From NCBI GenBank assembly GCA_051294375.1, contig CM119268.1, positions 7,369,405 to 7,433,404 of the forward strand: a stretch of DNA of 64,000 nucleotides, read 5' to 3'. Positions 1-11,924 of this stretch are shown piece after piece (position 1 is the first letter of the stretch; the number at the start of each line of letters is the position of its first letter). The stretch comes from Paraspadella gotoi. Taxonomy: Eukaryota; Chaetognatha. The notes under the pieces were generated by a model. The model made no database searches and was not told the origin of the DNA. It was given only the letters and a program-made list of their open reading frames with translations. The position numbers and the translations under genes were made by a program.

Positions 1-302
1 CAGCCATGTTTAATTTTCCAGCGTTAAGTAGTTTTTACCTCTGTTTAAGACCAAAGGACAATCGTCTGTTTTTTTAGCGGTGAATAATGAGTAATATTGT
101 TAAATATTAATATGAAACAAAATAAACGGGTGCGGGGCAAGCACTTTGTTAATAATTACGGTGAGAATCGTCAAACATTATAAAAAAAAACTAAAATCTA
201 CGGAAGCTCTAACGAGTTTTCACTCCGCGATTATTTCAGACCCGCCTTACCCCCCGACCTCGCTCTAGCCAGTCCCACCTCACCCTGACCAGGAAGACTC
301 AC
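1..302. other. Intron of the PHYHD1-like gene, no further exon seen
   Basis: Sequence left of the exon D donor. It is AT-rich between 1 and 230, with a short C-rich stretch at 240-300. I found no acceptor followed by a PhyH-like reading frame, so the next exon probably lies beyond the left edge. Confidence 0.5.
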
Positions 303-450
303 CCTGATGCGACCCCGGCACGAACCACAGCGCCCCGTTGTCCCTCGTGGCGTCGTCCAGCGCCAACCAGAACCCGACGAGACGGCACGGGGTCGTCCCG
401 TAGATGGCCGAGTCCTGTTGGGCGCAGTCGTAGCCGGGGCTGCCGGGTTG
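303..450 (-). CDS. PHYHD1: PHYHD1-like exon D (catalytic barrel, iron-motif position)
   Basis: A pyrimidine-rich acceptor ending CCCTCAG precedes 450 and GTGAGT follows 303. The 148 bp begin in phase 0. The translation is QPGSPGYDCAQQDSAIYG..., then GFWLALDDATRDNGALWFV and PGSHQ. The second half is the strongly conserved PhyH signature. The first half normally carries GG...HQD, where His and Asp bind iron; here it reads QQD. This exon has no second copy in the window to check the base call. Confidence 0.85.
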
Positions 451-795
451 CTGAGGGGGTTGAGGGAGAAGGTGGAGGTAAGGTTAGCAGGACAGGAGAT
501 AAAAGAGAAGTGATAAAAGTAAGAAAATGAAGTTGGGGATGAAAGGAAAGTCCGACCAAGAAAATGCGAATGAAAATGAACCAAAAAAAAAATAAAAGCA
601 GAGAAACAAAAGAATAACTCATATGATCGGAACAACTGACGAGGCCTAAAAAGGACGCGGAAGTATTTAGTGTCGCATTTCAGCATTGATAAAAAAAAAT
701 GGCAATTTATATTAAACAACACAACAAGAAGGAGAAAAATTATGTAAAAAGACAATAAAATACAAAGAAAAAGAAAGATAAATAGAAAGAAAATA

Positions 796-845
<50 letters not shown>

Positions 846-862
846 TAATAATAATATAAAAT

Positions 863-957
<95 letters not shown>

Positions 958-2196
958 AAAACAACCGCCACAACAAGAACAACAACTAGAACAACCTCAA
1001 GAACTACTAGATGAAGAACTACTTCCCGATCTTCCCCTTAAGCCAACTCACTCTGACTAGAAAGGAGGCTTCGACGATGCAAGGATCTTTGAAGCCCAAA
1101 ACTTTGATGATTTCTTTGATTCTCTTGTCGGTGACGTATTTCCACGCCGTACCGTTTGTGTAGTGTAGAGCTGCAGTGGGTATTAGAAATCATTTAGTTT
1201 TTTTTTAATATCCTATCTGTAAAATAAATAACTTTTGAAATTTTACAATTATTTTTTGATAGTTTACATTTTTGAATCGCTTACTTTCCCGAATGTGCCT
1301 TTGCTGATTTTAGAAGACTCTATAATAAGGTTCTCTAAAACCATTCAGCTAAATGTATTTAAATGCTTTAGAAAGTTAACGTCCATTGAAATATGTCCAA
1401 ACGAAGATCACTAAGCCACAATTAAAAAACAAAAACTAAACGTCCACCTTACGGTTCAGAACCCCGAACCAACAGGCTCTAATGACCCTAACGCTAACCA
1501 CTCGCCCAAACCGAGAGAGCAGCGACTCACTGTGTCCGATTTTGTTGACGGATCGACTTCGGCCGAAGCGAAAGACGCCGCGCGAATCAACGGCCGTCGA
1601 ATCCAGGAAATATTTGACCGAATGTCCGCTGTCGAGAAGGTGCTCGTCTCTGTCCTGCAATGAGGATGGGCGAGAAGACTCAGTTTATATTTGAACATTT
1701 TAGTTTATTTGTTCGTTAGGTTTTTTGTTCGTTCTTTCGGTGCTTCCAATGAACCGATACTTTGTGCGTTCGTTCGTTCGTTCGCTCATTCATTCATTCA
1801 TTATTAATTATTCGATTCATTATTTCATTAATATACTTCTTTAATAAGCAAGCCAGTCGGTCAACCACAACGCTTGGTAGATTGATTGGTTGGTTGGTTG
1901 TTTGGCTCGTTGATAGTTTCGTCGTATAATATTTAGCGGGCATTCACATCATTCATTTATTCATTCTTGAATTCGTCAACCAAGCATCTCTTCGGAAAGA
2001 AGGTCCAAGGAATGTCATCGGGCACGATCGAGTGATTTCATCAACTTACCCTCTCGTTTCCCCCTTCGGCGTACATGGAGACCTCGTCCTTGCTCGGGTC
2101 CATCACGTTGACCATTTGTCTGAGGGAAGTTTTGAGTTCGTCGACTTCTTGACGCGAGAAGGCGTCGCCGATGATGATGTAGCCATTGCGGTTAAA
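303..2196 (-). CDS. PHYHD1: PHYHD1-like phytanoyl-CoA dioxygenase domain protein, four internal exons (partial gene)
   Basis: This is a member of the Fe(II)/2-oxoglutarate-dependent PhyH oxygenase family; the physiological substrate of PHYHD1 is not settled. Four minus-strand exons, 2196-2050, 1654-1531, 1170-1052 and 450-303, all have AG acceptors and GTRAGT donors. Their lengths (147, 124, 119, 148 bp) join in phase to give about 146 codons without a stop. Landmarks in order are: FNRNGYIIIGDAFSRQEVDEL (N-terminal helix region); SVNKIGH (matching the SINKIGH of animal PHYHD1); KVLGFKDPCIVEASF; then the double-stranded beta-helix signature DDATRDNGALWFVPGSH. Order and spacing match the human protein as I know it. 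The first coding exon (about 10 residues) should lie to the right of 2196 and was not identified; the distal iron His and the C-terminus lie left of position 1. The expected HQD iron motif reads QQD. A broken inverted copy of the first three exons is at 25617-26764. Confidence 0.85.
795..958. repeat. (TAA)n followed by (GAAA)n microsatellites in a PHYHD1 intron
   Basis: About 65 bases of near-perfect TAA units pass directly into about 95 bases of GAAA units. Both lie in the intron between exons C and D. The long open frames here are only poly-Tyr/Ile and Phe/Leu/Ser translations of the repeat. Confidence 0.95.
1052..1170 (-). CDS. PHYHD1: PHYHD1-like exon C
   Basis: The acceptor is CCCACTGCAG and the donor GTGAGT at 1051-1046. 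The two leading bases complete the split codon from exon B, and the exon ends in phase 0. It encodes LHYTNGTAWKYVTDKRIKEI...KVLGFKDPCIVEASFLVR, matching the region before the catalytic barrel. The right-hand end of the large inverted duplication cuts this exon in its second copy. Confidence 0.82.
1531..1654 (-). CDS. PHYHD1: PHYHD1-like exon B
   Basis: The acceptor is CTCATTGCAG and the donor GTGAGT at 1530-1525. The exon starts in phase 0 and ends one base into a codon. The translation runs DRDEHLLDSGHSVKYFLD...FRFGRSRSVNKIGH. It aligns with the human segment DYFLSSGDKIRFFFE...KSINKIGH, which is diagnostic for the family. Confidence 0.85.
2050..2196 (-). CDS. PHYHD1: PHYHD1-like exon A (N-terminal region)
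   Basis: The acceptor is ...CCGTTTTCAG just above 2196 and the donor is GTAAGT at 2049-2044. The 147 bp are exactly 49 codons, phase 0 on both sides. The translation begins FNRNGYIIIGDAFSRQEV and ends YAEGGNER. It corresponds to the FxxDGFLVLEGFLS... segment at the start of animal PHYHD1. A short first exon must supply the Met. Confidence 0.82.
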
Positions 2197-2199
2197 CTG

Positions 2200-3290
2200 A
2201 AAACGGAAAACAAAAAGACATCGGATTTTTTTAGTTTTTGGTCGTTGGTTGAAATAATTTGGATTTCTTTTAATGGTTACGGTTAAATATGTCCGAGGTT
2301 TTTATTTCTCTTTATTTCTTTTCGAATAAAAAAACTGACACCAATAAAATTTAATTGGTTTTAATGTAAATAATAAAAAAAGGATGCTCATGGCTCAATG
2401 TTGCGGGTAACATCGATCGAATACGTCATTATGATTTGTATATATATAAAGGATGCACGCATGCAACAATATTTTATAAGAAAGCTGGCTATTTAAACGA
2501 ATTTATTGTCGAGTTTATCCCGAGTTTGAATCTGAAACGAAACGTAAACCGTTCGAGTTCAACTCTGACCCCAAAATGATTCAGTTTTTCTCTTTTTTTT
2601 TTCTTTTTCTTTTCAATCTTCATTTTCCTCCGTAAACTTTTTGTGACATCAGAGTAAATTTTTTTCTGCGTATAATAATATCTTTTAGCCGAAAGCAAGA
2701 AAAAAAAGAAGCTTCTGGTATCATACTTTTTGTTGAACGAAAAATCTTAATTCTTTTTATTAAAAAAATGACATGAATTTTTCAACAACGAAAAAAATGT
2801 TTCGCTTTTTGAACTAATTAATGTCAAAAAATGCGTCATAGATCGAGTGAGGATGAAGAGGTTATGAAAAAGGTCTTTTTAAACAAAACAAATTAAGTCT
2901 ACGAGTTTAAATGTGTCACGATTTAAAAAAAGGAATTTAAAATAAATATTAATTTAAAAAATCTGTAAAAAAAAACCAATGGGTGACAATGGCTACGAAT
3001 ATGAAATAAATCGTAATTAAAGATCGAAATGTCAAAAAAAACAACCAAAAAAAAAACATGAAAACTACCTGACGTCGAATGAATTTCGAACAATAATTTA
3101 ATTTCTGCGGCAGAGAAAAAAAAAGGAAAGGAAAAGAAAAAAGAAAGAGAGAAGAGAGATGAAAGGAAAGAAAACTTCAATTTTAGAAAAAAGGGATTTT
3201 TTTGAAGGTTCAATTTTTTTTTCGGATGGGGTTAGTTAATAGTTATACTTTGTGATCAACAAAGGAAAGTCTGTTCGTGAAGAGAGAAAA
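2200..3290. other. AT-rich intron or upstream region, no gene seen
   Basis: This stretch lies upstream of PHYHD1 exon A. It is rich in poly-A and poly-T tracts, with short purine runs at 3115-3180. The missing first coding exon could be here or further right, but no ATG plus phase-0 donor stands out. Confidence 0.5.
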
Positions 3291-3292
3291 AG

Positions 3293-3414
<122 letters not shown>

Positions 3415-3897
3415 AAGATTAGCTGATATACTAAAAGATTTTGGGTTTCAACTCATAAGAATAGAAATCAGGTCGAGCTTGCTTGGCGTGCATGTTAATG
3501 TTCGTGAACTTCGTGGGGTCGAATCATATCAAGTTACGCGTCACGCTTTTTTCTCTAATCAAATTTGTTAAATTAATTACATATTTATCTCAGTTTCGGA
3601 CAACACAAATGGAATTTCATTCAAACAAGAAAATTCTCACTTTGAGTTAGATCGTAGCTGTATGTATAAACGAAATAAAAATAAATAACAAACACTGATT
3701 CTCTTCATTTAGTTTTTTCCAGAGGAAAAATTACTACGTTAGACCTAAGAAAATCATGATTACCATCACAATCAATTAGGCTTACTGACGAAACGTCACT
3801 TACTGACCACTTACTGACCAGTCGCCCTCTTTTGTAATCGACTTTAGTGTAACGGACTCAACCACTTCCTCCCATTCACACTCTCGACACACTTTCG

Positions 3898-3919
3898 TCT
3901 CTCTCTCTCTGTCTCTCTT

Positions 3920-3972
<53 letters not shown>

Positions 3973-4014
3973 TCTCTCTCTCTCTCTCCTCCCTCTCACA
4001 CACACACACACACA
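3898..4014. repeat. (TC)n followed by (AC)n compound microsatellite
   Basis: Interrupted TC units from 3898 to about 3996, then about 9 CA units. Mirrored at 23050-23180. Confidence 0.95.
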
Positions 4015-4398
4015 GAGTTCTAGGTGCCCTCGACCGAGGGCGACCGTCCAAATATGCGCCGAAAATATTTCCCGAATCTTTCGATTTTCGCGAAATTAAT
4101 GAAAAAAAAGGAAAAGAACAAAAGAAAAAAAAAAGAAAACTCGTGGGAGGTTCATTTGTTTTTGAAGAGGATTTTTTTTTCTTTCATCGTTAGTCATTCG
4201 CCCTCTGGCGGACGTCAGAAGAAAGAGGCCGAAGACAGAGAGATGGATATGGAGAGAGACGCGCCAAAAATCAATTTGCATTCTGAAGTTCAGATATTTT
4301 TTTTTCCTTTGGAAATGTCAGAGAGGGTCTGGACCAAGGAGAGGGAAAGTGTGGCGTGTATCGCACAAAGTATTGACTGTGGAAAGCGTGTTCAGGGG

Positions 4399-4403
<5 letters not shown>

Positions 4404-4471
<68 letters not shown>
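4404..4471. repeat. (GA)n microsatellite
   Basis: Nearly pure GA units. The open frames crossing it (Arg-Glu and Ser-Leu dipeptide runs) are translations of the repeat and not genes. Confidence 0.96.
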
Positions 4472-4475
<4 letters not shown>

Positions 4476-4739
4476 GAAGAGAGAGTCAATTCTGTCAAAG
4501 GCAGGAAGGAATCGATTCTGGAAACCAAAACAAACGAGGAAGCATCTGGTCTACAAAAAAAGTAAAAGAGGTAAAACGAAAACCGAGAGAACGTTTTCCC
4601 GCCCTTCGTGTACAATTACTTACAAAGAACTGAAATGGCAGCTAACAATGACGGCGGGGGATAACGATAAAGAAATGCAGATGACAGTAATGTCGTCCGA
4701 GTCTGAGTTGCGGTTGACCAAAGTTAATACAAATTAGTT

Positions 4740-6060
4740 TAATTTGCTGCCTTTTTGCATTTTTAATTAAATGCCAATTCCAATTAACAAGTGGACACTT
4801 TTTTTCCTTTCGAAGAAATTCACTTTTTTTTTCAAATGCTATGGATGACAAGGAAGCGATGAGATCGAGAATATTGAATATATCGTCAATTTGTGCTCGT
4901 TCATTGTGTAACACACAACAGTCCCAACTGACAGTCCCAACTGACAGCGCCAAAGACACGTTAACACTTTTTCTCATTAAAGCTCTACGCGCGCCGAGGG
5001 GGAATTGTTTAGCGGTGACGAAAATAATCATTAATTGACCCTGATAATTATTAATTGATCGAGGCTAAAAAAAAAAAACGGCCGATCTTTATATTAAAAA
5101 ATAACCTTTCATAGATGATGACTCATGATTATAAAATATTCTCTCCCCCCCCCCTCGGCCTCCAATTAAAAAGCTCTGGGCCGGAGGGTTCTAAGATTCA
5201 GTTACAGGATTGGAACCAAATGGAGAAGAAGGGAAAGGAAAAAGAGAGGAAACGAAAGAAAGAATAAAAAAAGGCTTAAAAAAGGATACGAGATTGATAG
5301 AATGCCAAAAAAGGAAATAAACATTCGCCGAAATAGATAATATTTTTATCTTTGAGAATGTATGACGCATATATGTAAATAAAAACGAAAGATCTTACCG
5401 CCAAGTTCATATATTAAGCTATGGCGAAAAAACGAGAAGCCGTCATTAAGATTCGCGTGGGCGGATCAAGACAATTTTAAACAACTTTATCTAATTTCAG
5501 TTTTGACAGGAGAGAAAAAAAAATGTGCTTTTTTTTCTTCTGTCTTTTCGATCATTTTTCTTATTTCGAATTTCGAAATTCTATCCCGTGAGAAAAGAAA
5601 GGGAGATTCTCAAAAAGATAAGGAAATGAAAAACAAATTATGAGGAAGAAACAATGAAGCGGAACCGAAAGGACGTTAAAGGTGGGACGAAGAAATTTGG
5701 CTACAAACTAAACTTCTGTGTGCAAAAGAACCAGAAGAACATCATATTATAAATGTTGATACCAAAAAAAACCGAACAAACAAGTTTCATATTATAAAAG
5801 TATAGCCTTTTAAACCTTCGCCCACTACCAGACTTTGTGGAGCTTAAACTTCGTCAAATAATAATAAAAAATCAACAATAATAGTAATTTAATCCCCATT
5901 ACGACGCATCAAGAAGGTTGCCCCCCCCCCCGGGTCACCCACGCAATCTTATAACTCAATCCACTCTTCCAAAATTCCTCAGAGTTTTCTGTCAATATCT
6001 CTGGAAGTTTTCTTTCAATCTTCTTTCAGGTCTTCTTTCAATTTCCTTTCAACTCTTAAA
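4740..6060. other. Unannotated AT-rich stretch, no gene recognised
   Basis: Mixed AT-rich sequence with homopolymer C runs near 5143 and 5924 and several poly-A runs. I see no splice-bounded open frame, RNA gene or repeat array. It is mirrored at 20930-22260. Confidence 0.6.
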
Positions 6061-6170
6061 AGAGCAATGACTCATAACCGCAAAAATTTACTTTCTCCTG
6101 CATTCTATAAACTGGAGGTCAGGACAAACAGAACGACTTTTTTTTTTGGAAAGGGGTGGTTGGATTGGCT

Positions 6171-6172
<2 letters not shown>

Positions 6173-6249
<77 letters not shown>

Positions 6250-6310
6250 AAAAGAAGAAAGAAAGCAAAGAAAGAAAGAAAGCAAAGAAAGAAAGAAAGC
6301 AAAGAAAGCA

Positions 6311-6366
<56 letters not shown>

Positions 6367-6370
6367 CAAA
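6173..6370. repeat. (CT)n followed by (GAAA)n compound microsatellite
   Basis: About 72 bases of CT, then about 120 bases of GAAA/GCAAA units. The mirrored copy at 20480-20690 is interrupted. Confidence 0.96.
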
Positions 6371-6509
6371 GAAAGAAAAGAAAGAACGAGAAAAAAGAGA
6401 GAAAAAGAAGAAGAATATTACTCAACCGTCAGTGACTAAAGAACCAATACTTAAATAGAGATTAATTAACAAGACAATTGACAAAGAATCAATTAATAAA
6501 AAAAACCCC

Positions 6510-6730
6510 ATCGCGTCCCGCCCGCTTTTCCTCCCACGCCGACGGCGGCTCCTTTTATTCTCCGCGCACTCGGAAACTCGCCCGATCGCTGCCTATTGAC
6601 CTTACCTAATTCGGGGGTACCTTATCATAAGGGGAAAGTGGCGCTCATTTTTAAGGGGAGCGTTGAACTCAATTTTTTTTTCGAGGCTCGACACGCGTTA
6701 AGGGGGCGGTCGGCATCGCGGATCATGGGA
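6510..6730. promoter_or_regulatory. GC- and CpG-rich block, possible promoter region
   Basis: Against an AT-rich background this stretch is visibly rich in CG dinucleotides (for example GCGTCCCGCCCGC near 6511 and ACACGCGTTAAGGGGGCGGTCGG near 6690). It lies upstream of the minus-strand PHYHD1-like gene and could be its promoter, but no TATA box, initiator or first exon is clear. The same block is present in the right arm at about 20150-20390. Promoter function is inference from composition and position. Confidence 0.3.
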
Positions 6731-7079
6731 AGAGAAAAAAAAAGCTTACGAATTAAAATCGGATTTTCGATTCCAGATTCCTGATCATCCGAATTTCCTG
6801 AAGGGTTTTTTTTCGATTACGTGAAGAAATTTCTTTTTTTTTTCGATCGGATATTTCTACTGGATAATCTTCTTCTTGGGGATTTTTTTTCCTTTTAAAA
6901 TCTTTTGATTTTATGTGTGTTTGCGTGATTGCGTAAGATACGTCCAAGGATGGAAAGAAACGATAAATAAAGTAAAGAGATAGGAATCGAAATTATCACC
7001 CGTCGGCTCCATGTATCTCAAAATACAATTTTATCCTAGTTCAACTGATTTCTTCGCTATTTATTCTAGAACCCTACTA

Positions 7080-7335
7080 TAAATAAATTACCCCGGTCTG
7101 ATGTCGCCGCGATGCCTGACCCCCCGAAGGTGGGAACGTCTCGCAAAAGACTCTTCGACACGAAAACTTGGTGGGCGGAAGATTAAACCCCGGGGACAAA
7201 ATTGGAAGGGGGGCGTTGGGGGGAGACTAGGGAGTGGGCGTGAAGGATGGCGTGGGCGGAATCGATGACTGGGTATTAGGTAAGGGTCTTATAGGTATTG
7301 GGTAAGGAGCAGAGATCCCGAGCTGTCGCTCAGAC
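7080..7335 (+). other. GC-rich block with a short open frame, coding status unknown
   Basis: A CpG-rich stretch with two overlapping ATG-started frames. One at 7100 reads MSPRCLTPRRWERLAK... (56 codons). A second starts MPDPPKVGTSRKRLFDTK and stops after 24 codons. Neither resembles a family I know and splice sites are unclear. The noisy copy is at 19510-19780. It may be part of an exon or a CpG-rich regulatory block. Confidence 0.2.
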
Positions 7336-7619
7336 CGACCATTTTAACGGTGGAACCGGCTAAGACAAAAACGACAACGACGACAACAACGACTTGGATG
7401 GCAGGCCCGTCCCAGTGTAGGGAATAGAATTCTTAAGAGGACGACGACGACGATGACGACGACGACGACAAGGACGAAGAAGAAATCGATTTTTTTTTCT
7501 AGAATTCGAGTAATTAATGAGGAACGCGAGTGGGACCTTGTCGTTGTTGTTGTCATCGTCGTCGTCCTCTCACTGAAGTAACCCTCTCCGCCACGCCCGT
7601 TGGGACTGATAAAAGAAAA

Positions 7620-7623
<4 letters not shown>

Positions 7624-7688
<65 letters not shown>

Positions 7689-7705
7689 CTCTCTCTCTCT
7701 CTCTC
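7624..7705. repeat. (TC)n microsatellite
   Basis: About 80 bases of TC, interrupted once near 7683. The adjacent array at 7839-7924 is its GA counterpart. Confidence 0.96.
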
Positions 7706-7834
7706 ATTCTGTCGCCGCTTCACCTTTAAAGACGGGGCCGCTTTTAATTGTTGTTAAACGATTCACTCCTACGAAGAAGAGTTTTATCTCCTTTCTCCGA
7801 GCGAAGGGTGGCATTCGAATATAACTCGTAAAAC

Positions 7835-7838
<4 letters not shown>

Positions 7839-7924
<86 letters not shown>
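7839..7924. repeat. (GA)n microsatellite
   Basis: GA units of opposite sense to 7624-7705, about 135 bases away, so a CT/GA pair could pair as a hairpin. Mirrored in degraded form at 18895-19010. Confidence 0.95.
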
Positions 7925-8573
7925 GAGGGAAAGAGAGTTTTTTTCTCCTTTTTCAACTGTGTCGCGTCGAATTGGGACGGGATTTGAAGAACCGAATGTT
8001 ACGTTTATGGCTTAAAAAATATTCATTTAAATATATGTTGACAGAAGACTGAAAGGATCTGACAGATGTAGGAAAATCGTGGACAAAACAAAGGAAAAAC
8101 AAAGATGACTTATAAAAAAAAACAAATCACTCTGTTTTGGAAACTGTGAGAACCAATATTCCCGGTAAATTCGACTTCCAGCTGGTAAGGGGACACTAGA
8201 CACTAGACAAGCCGACTGCTCCACGAAATCTTTCAAACCGATAAAAACTTTAATCGTCTTTAATCCGCGAGTGTAAATTGACCCAGACTTTCCCCAACCG
8301 CGTTCGATTGTAATCCGAATATAAAATATGTAAAGCTGCAAATTTTTGAGGGTTTTCTTTTTTCTCTCTCTCTCTCTCTCCTTAACTTTCTTGTTTTTCT
8401 TTTCCTCCTACGCGAAATTTCGAGCTTCTTAGTCACGTGACATTGTGTCTTGTCACGTGATACGAGATGAGTCACATGATACGAGTTGTGTCAAGTCGAC
8501 ATTCGCTCTCAATCAAAACACAAGAGAATTTGGAGGACCTTTGCCCTCTTGATATTATTGTCTATATTTTCTC

Positions 8574-8650
<77 letters not shown>
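8574..8650. repeat. (CT)n microsatellite
   Basis: Pure CT units. The right-arm equivalent at 18105-18190 is interrupted by G and A insertions. Confidence 0.96.
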
Positions 8651-8652
<2 letters not shown>

Positions 8653-8902
8653 CTCTCTGAACCCCGAGCACCGGCGGGCTTCCGGCTTAATCCTCGATAA
8701 GACTTTGACCCAAGAGTCTCGACTGGCAGAGAGGCGTTTCCCTTTCCGCGCCTCTCGCCTATTCCTCCAAGGGTAGTCCCTCTTCCATCACACCAGACAC
8801 TCATCACTCCAAGGAATCACTGCCTCCCCATCTCTTCACTCCGGTCACTTCTCAGTTCTCACACACATCACATCTTAGAAGCGTCACGCCCAGCTTCGGC
8901 CT

Positions 8903-8933
8903 CTCTTTCTCTCTCTCTCTCTCTCTTTCTCTT

Positions 8934-9011
<78 letters not shown>

Positions 9012-9014
9012 CTC
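8903..9014. repeat. (CT)n microsatellite, interrupted
   Basis: CT units with several TTCT interruptions, followed by GGCGTCGGCGTCG. Mirrored near 17700-17845. Confidence 0.95.
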
Positions 9015-9236
9015 GGCGTCGGCGTCGATAAATAACTTTTTTGTTTTCCAAAGTATTAATCCATTTTATTTGTTATGCGTTGCTGTCATTGTCCTTATCA
9101 TCGTGATTTTTATAAACTCGAGAAAAATATTGAGGAAAAAAGTGTGAAAGTTTGATTGAAAACAATTCAACATTTTGACAGAAAAAATTTAAGTTATCCG
9201 CAAAGGAATTTAAAAATTCTTCGGACTTATTTAGTT

Positions 9237-9332
9237 TATTCATTCATTCATTCATTCATTCATTCATTCATTCATTCATTCATTCATTTATTCATTCATT
9301 CCTTCAATCATTCATTCATTCATTCATTCATC
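9237..9332. repeat. (CATT)n tetranucleotide microsatellite
   Basis: About 20 CATT units with a few variant units. The mirrored copy at 17355-17465 is disrupted by single-base errors. The 169-codon frame spanning 9156-9665 owes its first half to this repeat. Confidence 0.96.
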
Positions 9333-10797
9333 TCCTTGAACAAGGATTACCATTCATTTACTCATTTATTCATCAACGTGTATCAATCCATTTCACGAAT
9401 TTCCAACGGCGACGAAACTGTGAACTCCTTCCTTCACACATCCGATTCTAATTTCGCAAAGATTCCGGCAACACGTCGCAAACTCCAGCTGCTCCAGCAG
9501 GGCGGCTTTCATCAGCGGCCGACACCAGAGCAGCTGTACTCCACTGATCCTTCTTTTCAGTTCTTATTAAGTTGTAACCCACGCAAGATCGCTCCACGTT
9601 CTACTCCCATTTTCCCCCACTCCGCGTTCACAAACGAGACTTCCCCTGCGAATCACACAAATTAATTCCTTTCGCTGTTTCGTTCGCAAAGTTTGCATAA
9701 AAGGAAGAGGAAAAAGAGATTGAGGAAAAACGGCGAGTCGCAAGGCTTGACTGTGTTTGTGCAGCCTGTTTGGAAAAGGGAAAAATACTTCTCTTTCACT
9801 ATTCGATCCGTGAATTTAGTTTAAATACTTTTCCACCGATCCTTTCAAGTTCGAAATGGGATATTTAACTTCGCAGTTCGCCTCGGGTATCGAACTTTGA
9901 AATGTAACTCTGAAAATCTCAGATTGTAATTTCATGATGAAACATTCTTGAAAGCCAAATATTTTCTCAACTAATTCAATCCAAGCCTTATAATGTTTCT
10001 TTTTTAAATTTTTCCTTTCAAAAAAAAAAAAAAAAAAAAAAAACTCAAACCCCAAAATAATTATTAGAGTCTGAGATTCGAATCTTAAATAGCAAAATTC
10101 TTAAAACGTCGTAAAATATGAATTAATCATTTAGCAAACAATTATCCTTCGCCAGACAGGACCCGTTATTATTAATTTAAAGTGTCTCTTCGCTGAACCG
10201 ATTGGCAAAGAACGAAGTTAGTAATAAGGGGTTCCAAGCGTTACACAATATTACTTGTCTCTTCTAGAATCATTATTCATGAATTCTCAATATTCCCCGG
10301 TCGCCACCATGCCAATATCGATCAATACAACAAATAGCTACAAAGCTTGCTACATAGTCTTCAAACATTTTCATTTAAAATATAACAACAGTAGACCGAC
10401 ATTAATTTGTCCAATAAAAAAGATGTAAATTTATTTTCCAGCTAAAGTTATATATTCGCGGGGAAAAAGTTCAACGCCGCCCTTAAAATATTTTTTTTCT
10501 AATTGAATCGAAAAAAAAAATATTATTTTTGTAGCAAATGTAATTAGAATTTAAGTCCCTCGATTCATCGATATTTCAGCGTCGAGAAAAATGGACGGAC
10601 AACCTGGTCTCTGGCTCAGATTCGAAACCGGACATTTTCGGGATAGTGAGCCAGATTTTTGATCAAACGTGGATGAGATTTTGGATGGGACGAGGGTTAG
10701 ATATGAAGCAAGGATTGGAGTCAGGACCCACCGTGGATCACTTTAGAAACTAGATAAGGGCCAAATTTGGAACTGGACAATGGATAATTGGATATGA

Positions 10798-10860
10798 GTT
10801 GATTTTTGAGAACGGACATGGGACAGACGGACATGGGACAGACGGACATGGGACAGACGA
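10798..10860. repeat. Short 15-bp minisatellite, three to four units
   Basis: The unit GGACATGGGACAGAC is repeated in tandem three times, followed by a partial unit. The inverted copy at about 15665-15722 has the same units with changes. Confidence 0.85.
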
Positions 10861-11140
10861 GACAATGATCGGATTTGGGGACCGGATTTAATGGAGCTGG
10901 ATTTAGAGTCACTTACGAGCGTCTCACGAATGCGAAAGAAATGCGAAAAGAAAAGAACGACGGGGTCAAGCAAGGGTCAGATTTGAGAAGGGAGTTAAAA
11001 TGTAGTTAAAATCCTCCCACATGTTGAGATCGGGAGATTTGAAGTGAAGTGAACTCAATAAACCTTTTTGAGTGGATGACGACGACGACGACGAAGACCA
11101 CGACGTCGCACTGCTTGTCGGGCGCCTTGAACTTTCGATA

Positions 11141-11146
<6 letters not shown>

Positions 11147-11225
<79 letters not shown>
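11147..11225. repeat. (GA)n microsatellite
   Basis: About 79 bases of pure GA. The right-arm equivalent at 15280-15375 is heavily interrupted. Confidence 0.96.
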
Positions 11226-11228
<3 letters not shown>

Positions 11229-11924
11229 AAGCACTACTTTTCGCTGGTGCCCTTAATTCAGCAATTCATTAGGCTGACACTCAGTTATGAGCGTTCCCGA
11301 ACAAATGAGTATCTAGAATTTTTATATTTCCTTTCTTTAAATTCTTTTAAAAATGTTTGTTTACTTAAAAATTAAATTCCTTAATTTATTCGCTTGAGTC
11401 GCTCCCTATCAGCAAAATTGTACGTTTGTGTCCGCTTTACGTATATTTTATTAGAAATTAGTTTGTATAATTTGCGCTAAGTTTGTTCGCTCTTTAAATT
11501 TAAAGCTTCGCTCGTTGGTGACAAATAGGTCATAAGTGAATTCGTTTTTAGTTTCTGCTCAGTATTTTGTGAGTTAGTTCCATCTTATTTCGTGTTATTC
11601 CTTCATTATGTTCGTCAGTTCCTTCATTCGTTCGTTGGCCTCTTCGTCCCGTCGCCCTCTTTCGGAATTTCGTCGCGCCGCTCTTTTTCTTCTTATCGAT
11701 TGATGTTTTGTTTGTTTTTTCTCGATCGATCGAATCGACAAAAATCCCTGCCTCATCTCGCTCCCCCCCCCCCACTTTTTTTTGCGGGCCGAGGGGCTAA
11801 TCTGTTTTTCTGGTTCTCCAAAGAAAATATAAGTTAAATAAAAGCGGAAAACAAACATAAAAATTCACTAAAAAGAGAGTAAACTTTGACGGAGACCCAG
11901 AGAAAAAAGCCCCACACAGATAGC

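Noticed and set aside
3800-4051. Possible PHYHD1 first exon ending at the GTAAGT near 3805 (minus strand)
   Set aside because: The frame before the donor (...SITKEGDWSVSGQ) comes out of a CT/GA repeat, has no convincing ATG and does not resemble the PHYHD1 N-terminus.
4349-4633. Long Arg-Glu dipeptide open frames through (GA)n arrays, and Ser-Leu frames on the other strand, here and at about 20 other arrays
   Set aside because: They are direct translations of the microsatellite, open in several frames at once, with no splice or start context.
7560-7610. tRNA-like word GTGGCGGAGAGGGTTA (minus strand)
   Set aside because: It resembles an A box, but no B box or cloverleaf follows at the right distance.
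9156-9665. A 169-codon plus-strand frame, one of the longest in the window
   Set aside because: Its first half is Ser-Phe-Ile-His repeats read from the (CATT)n array. The second half has no recognisable motif and the minus strand is open as well.
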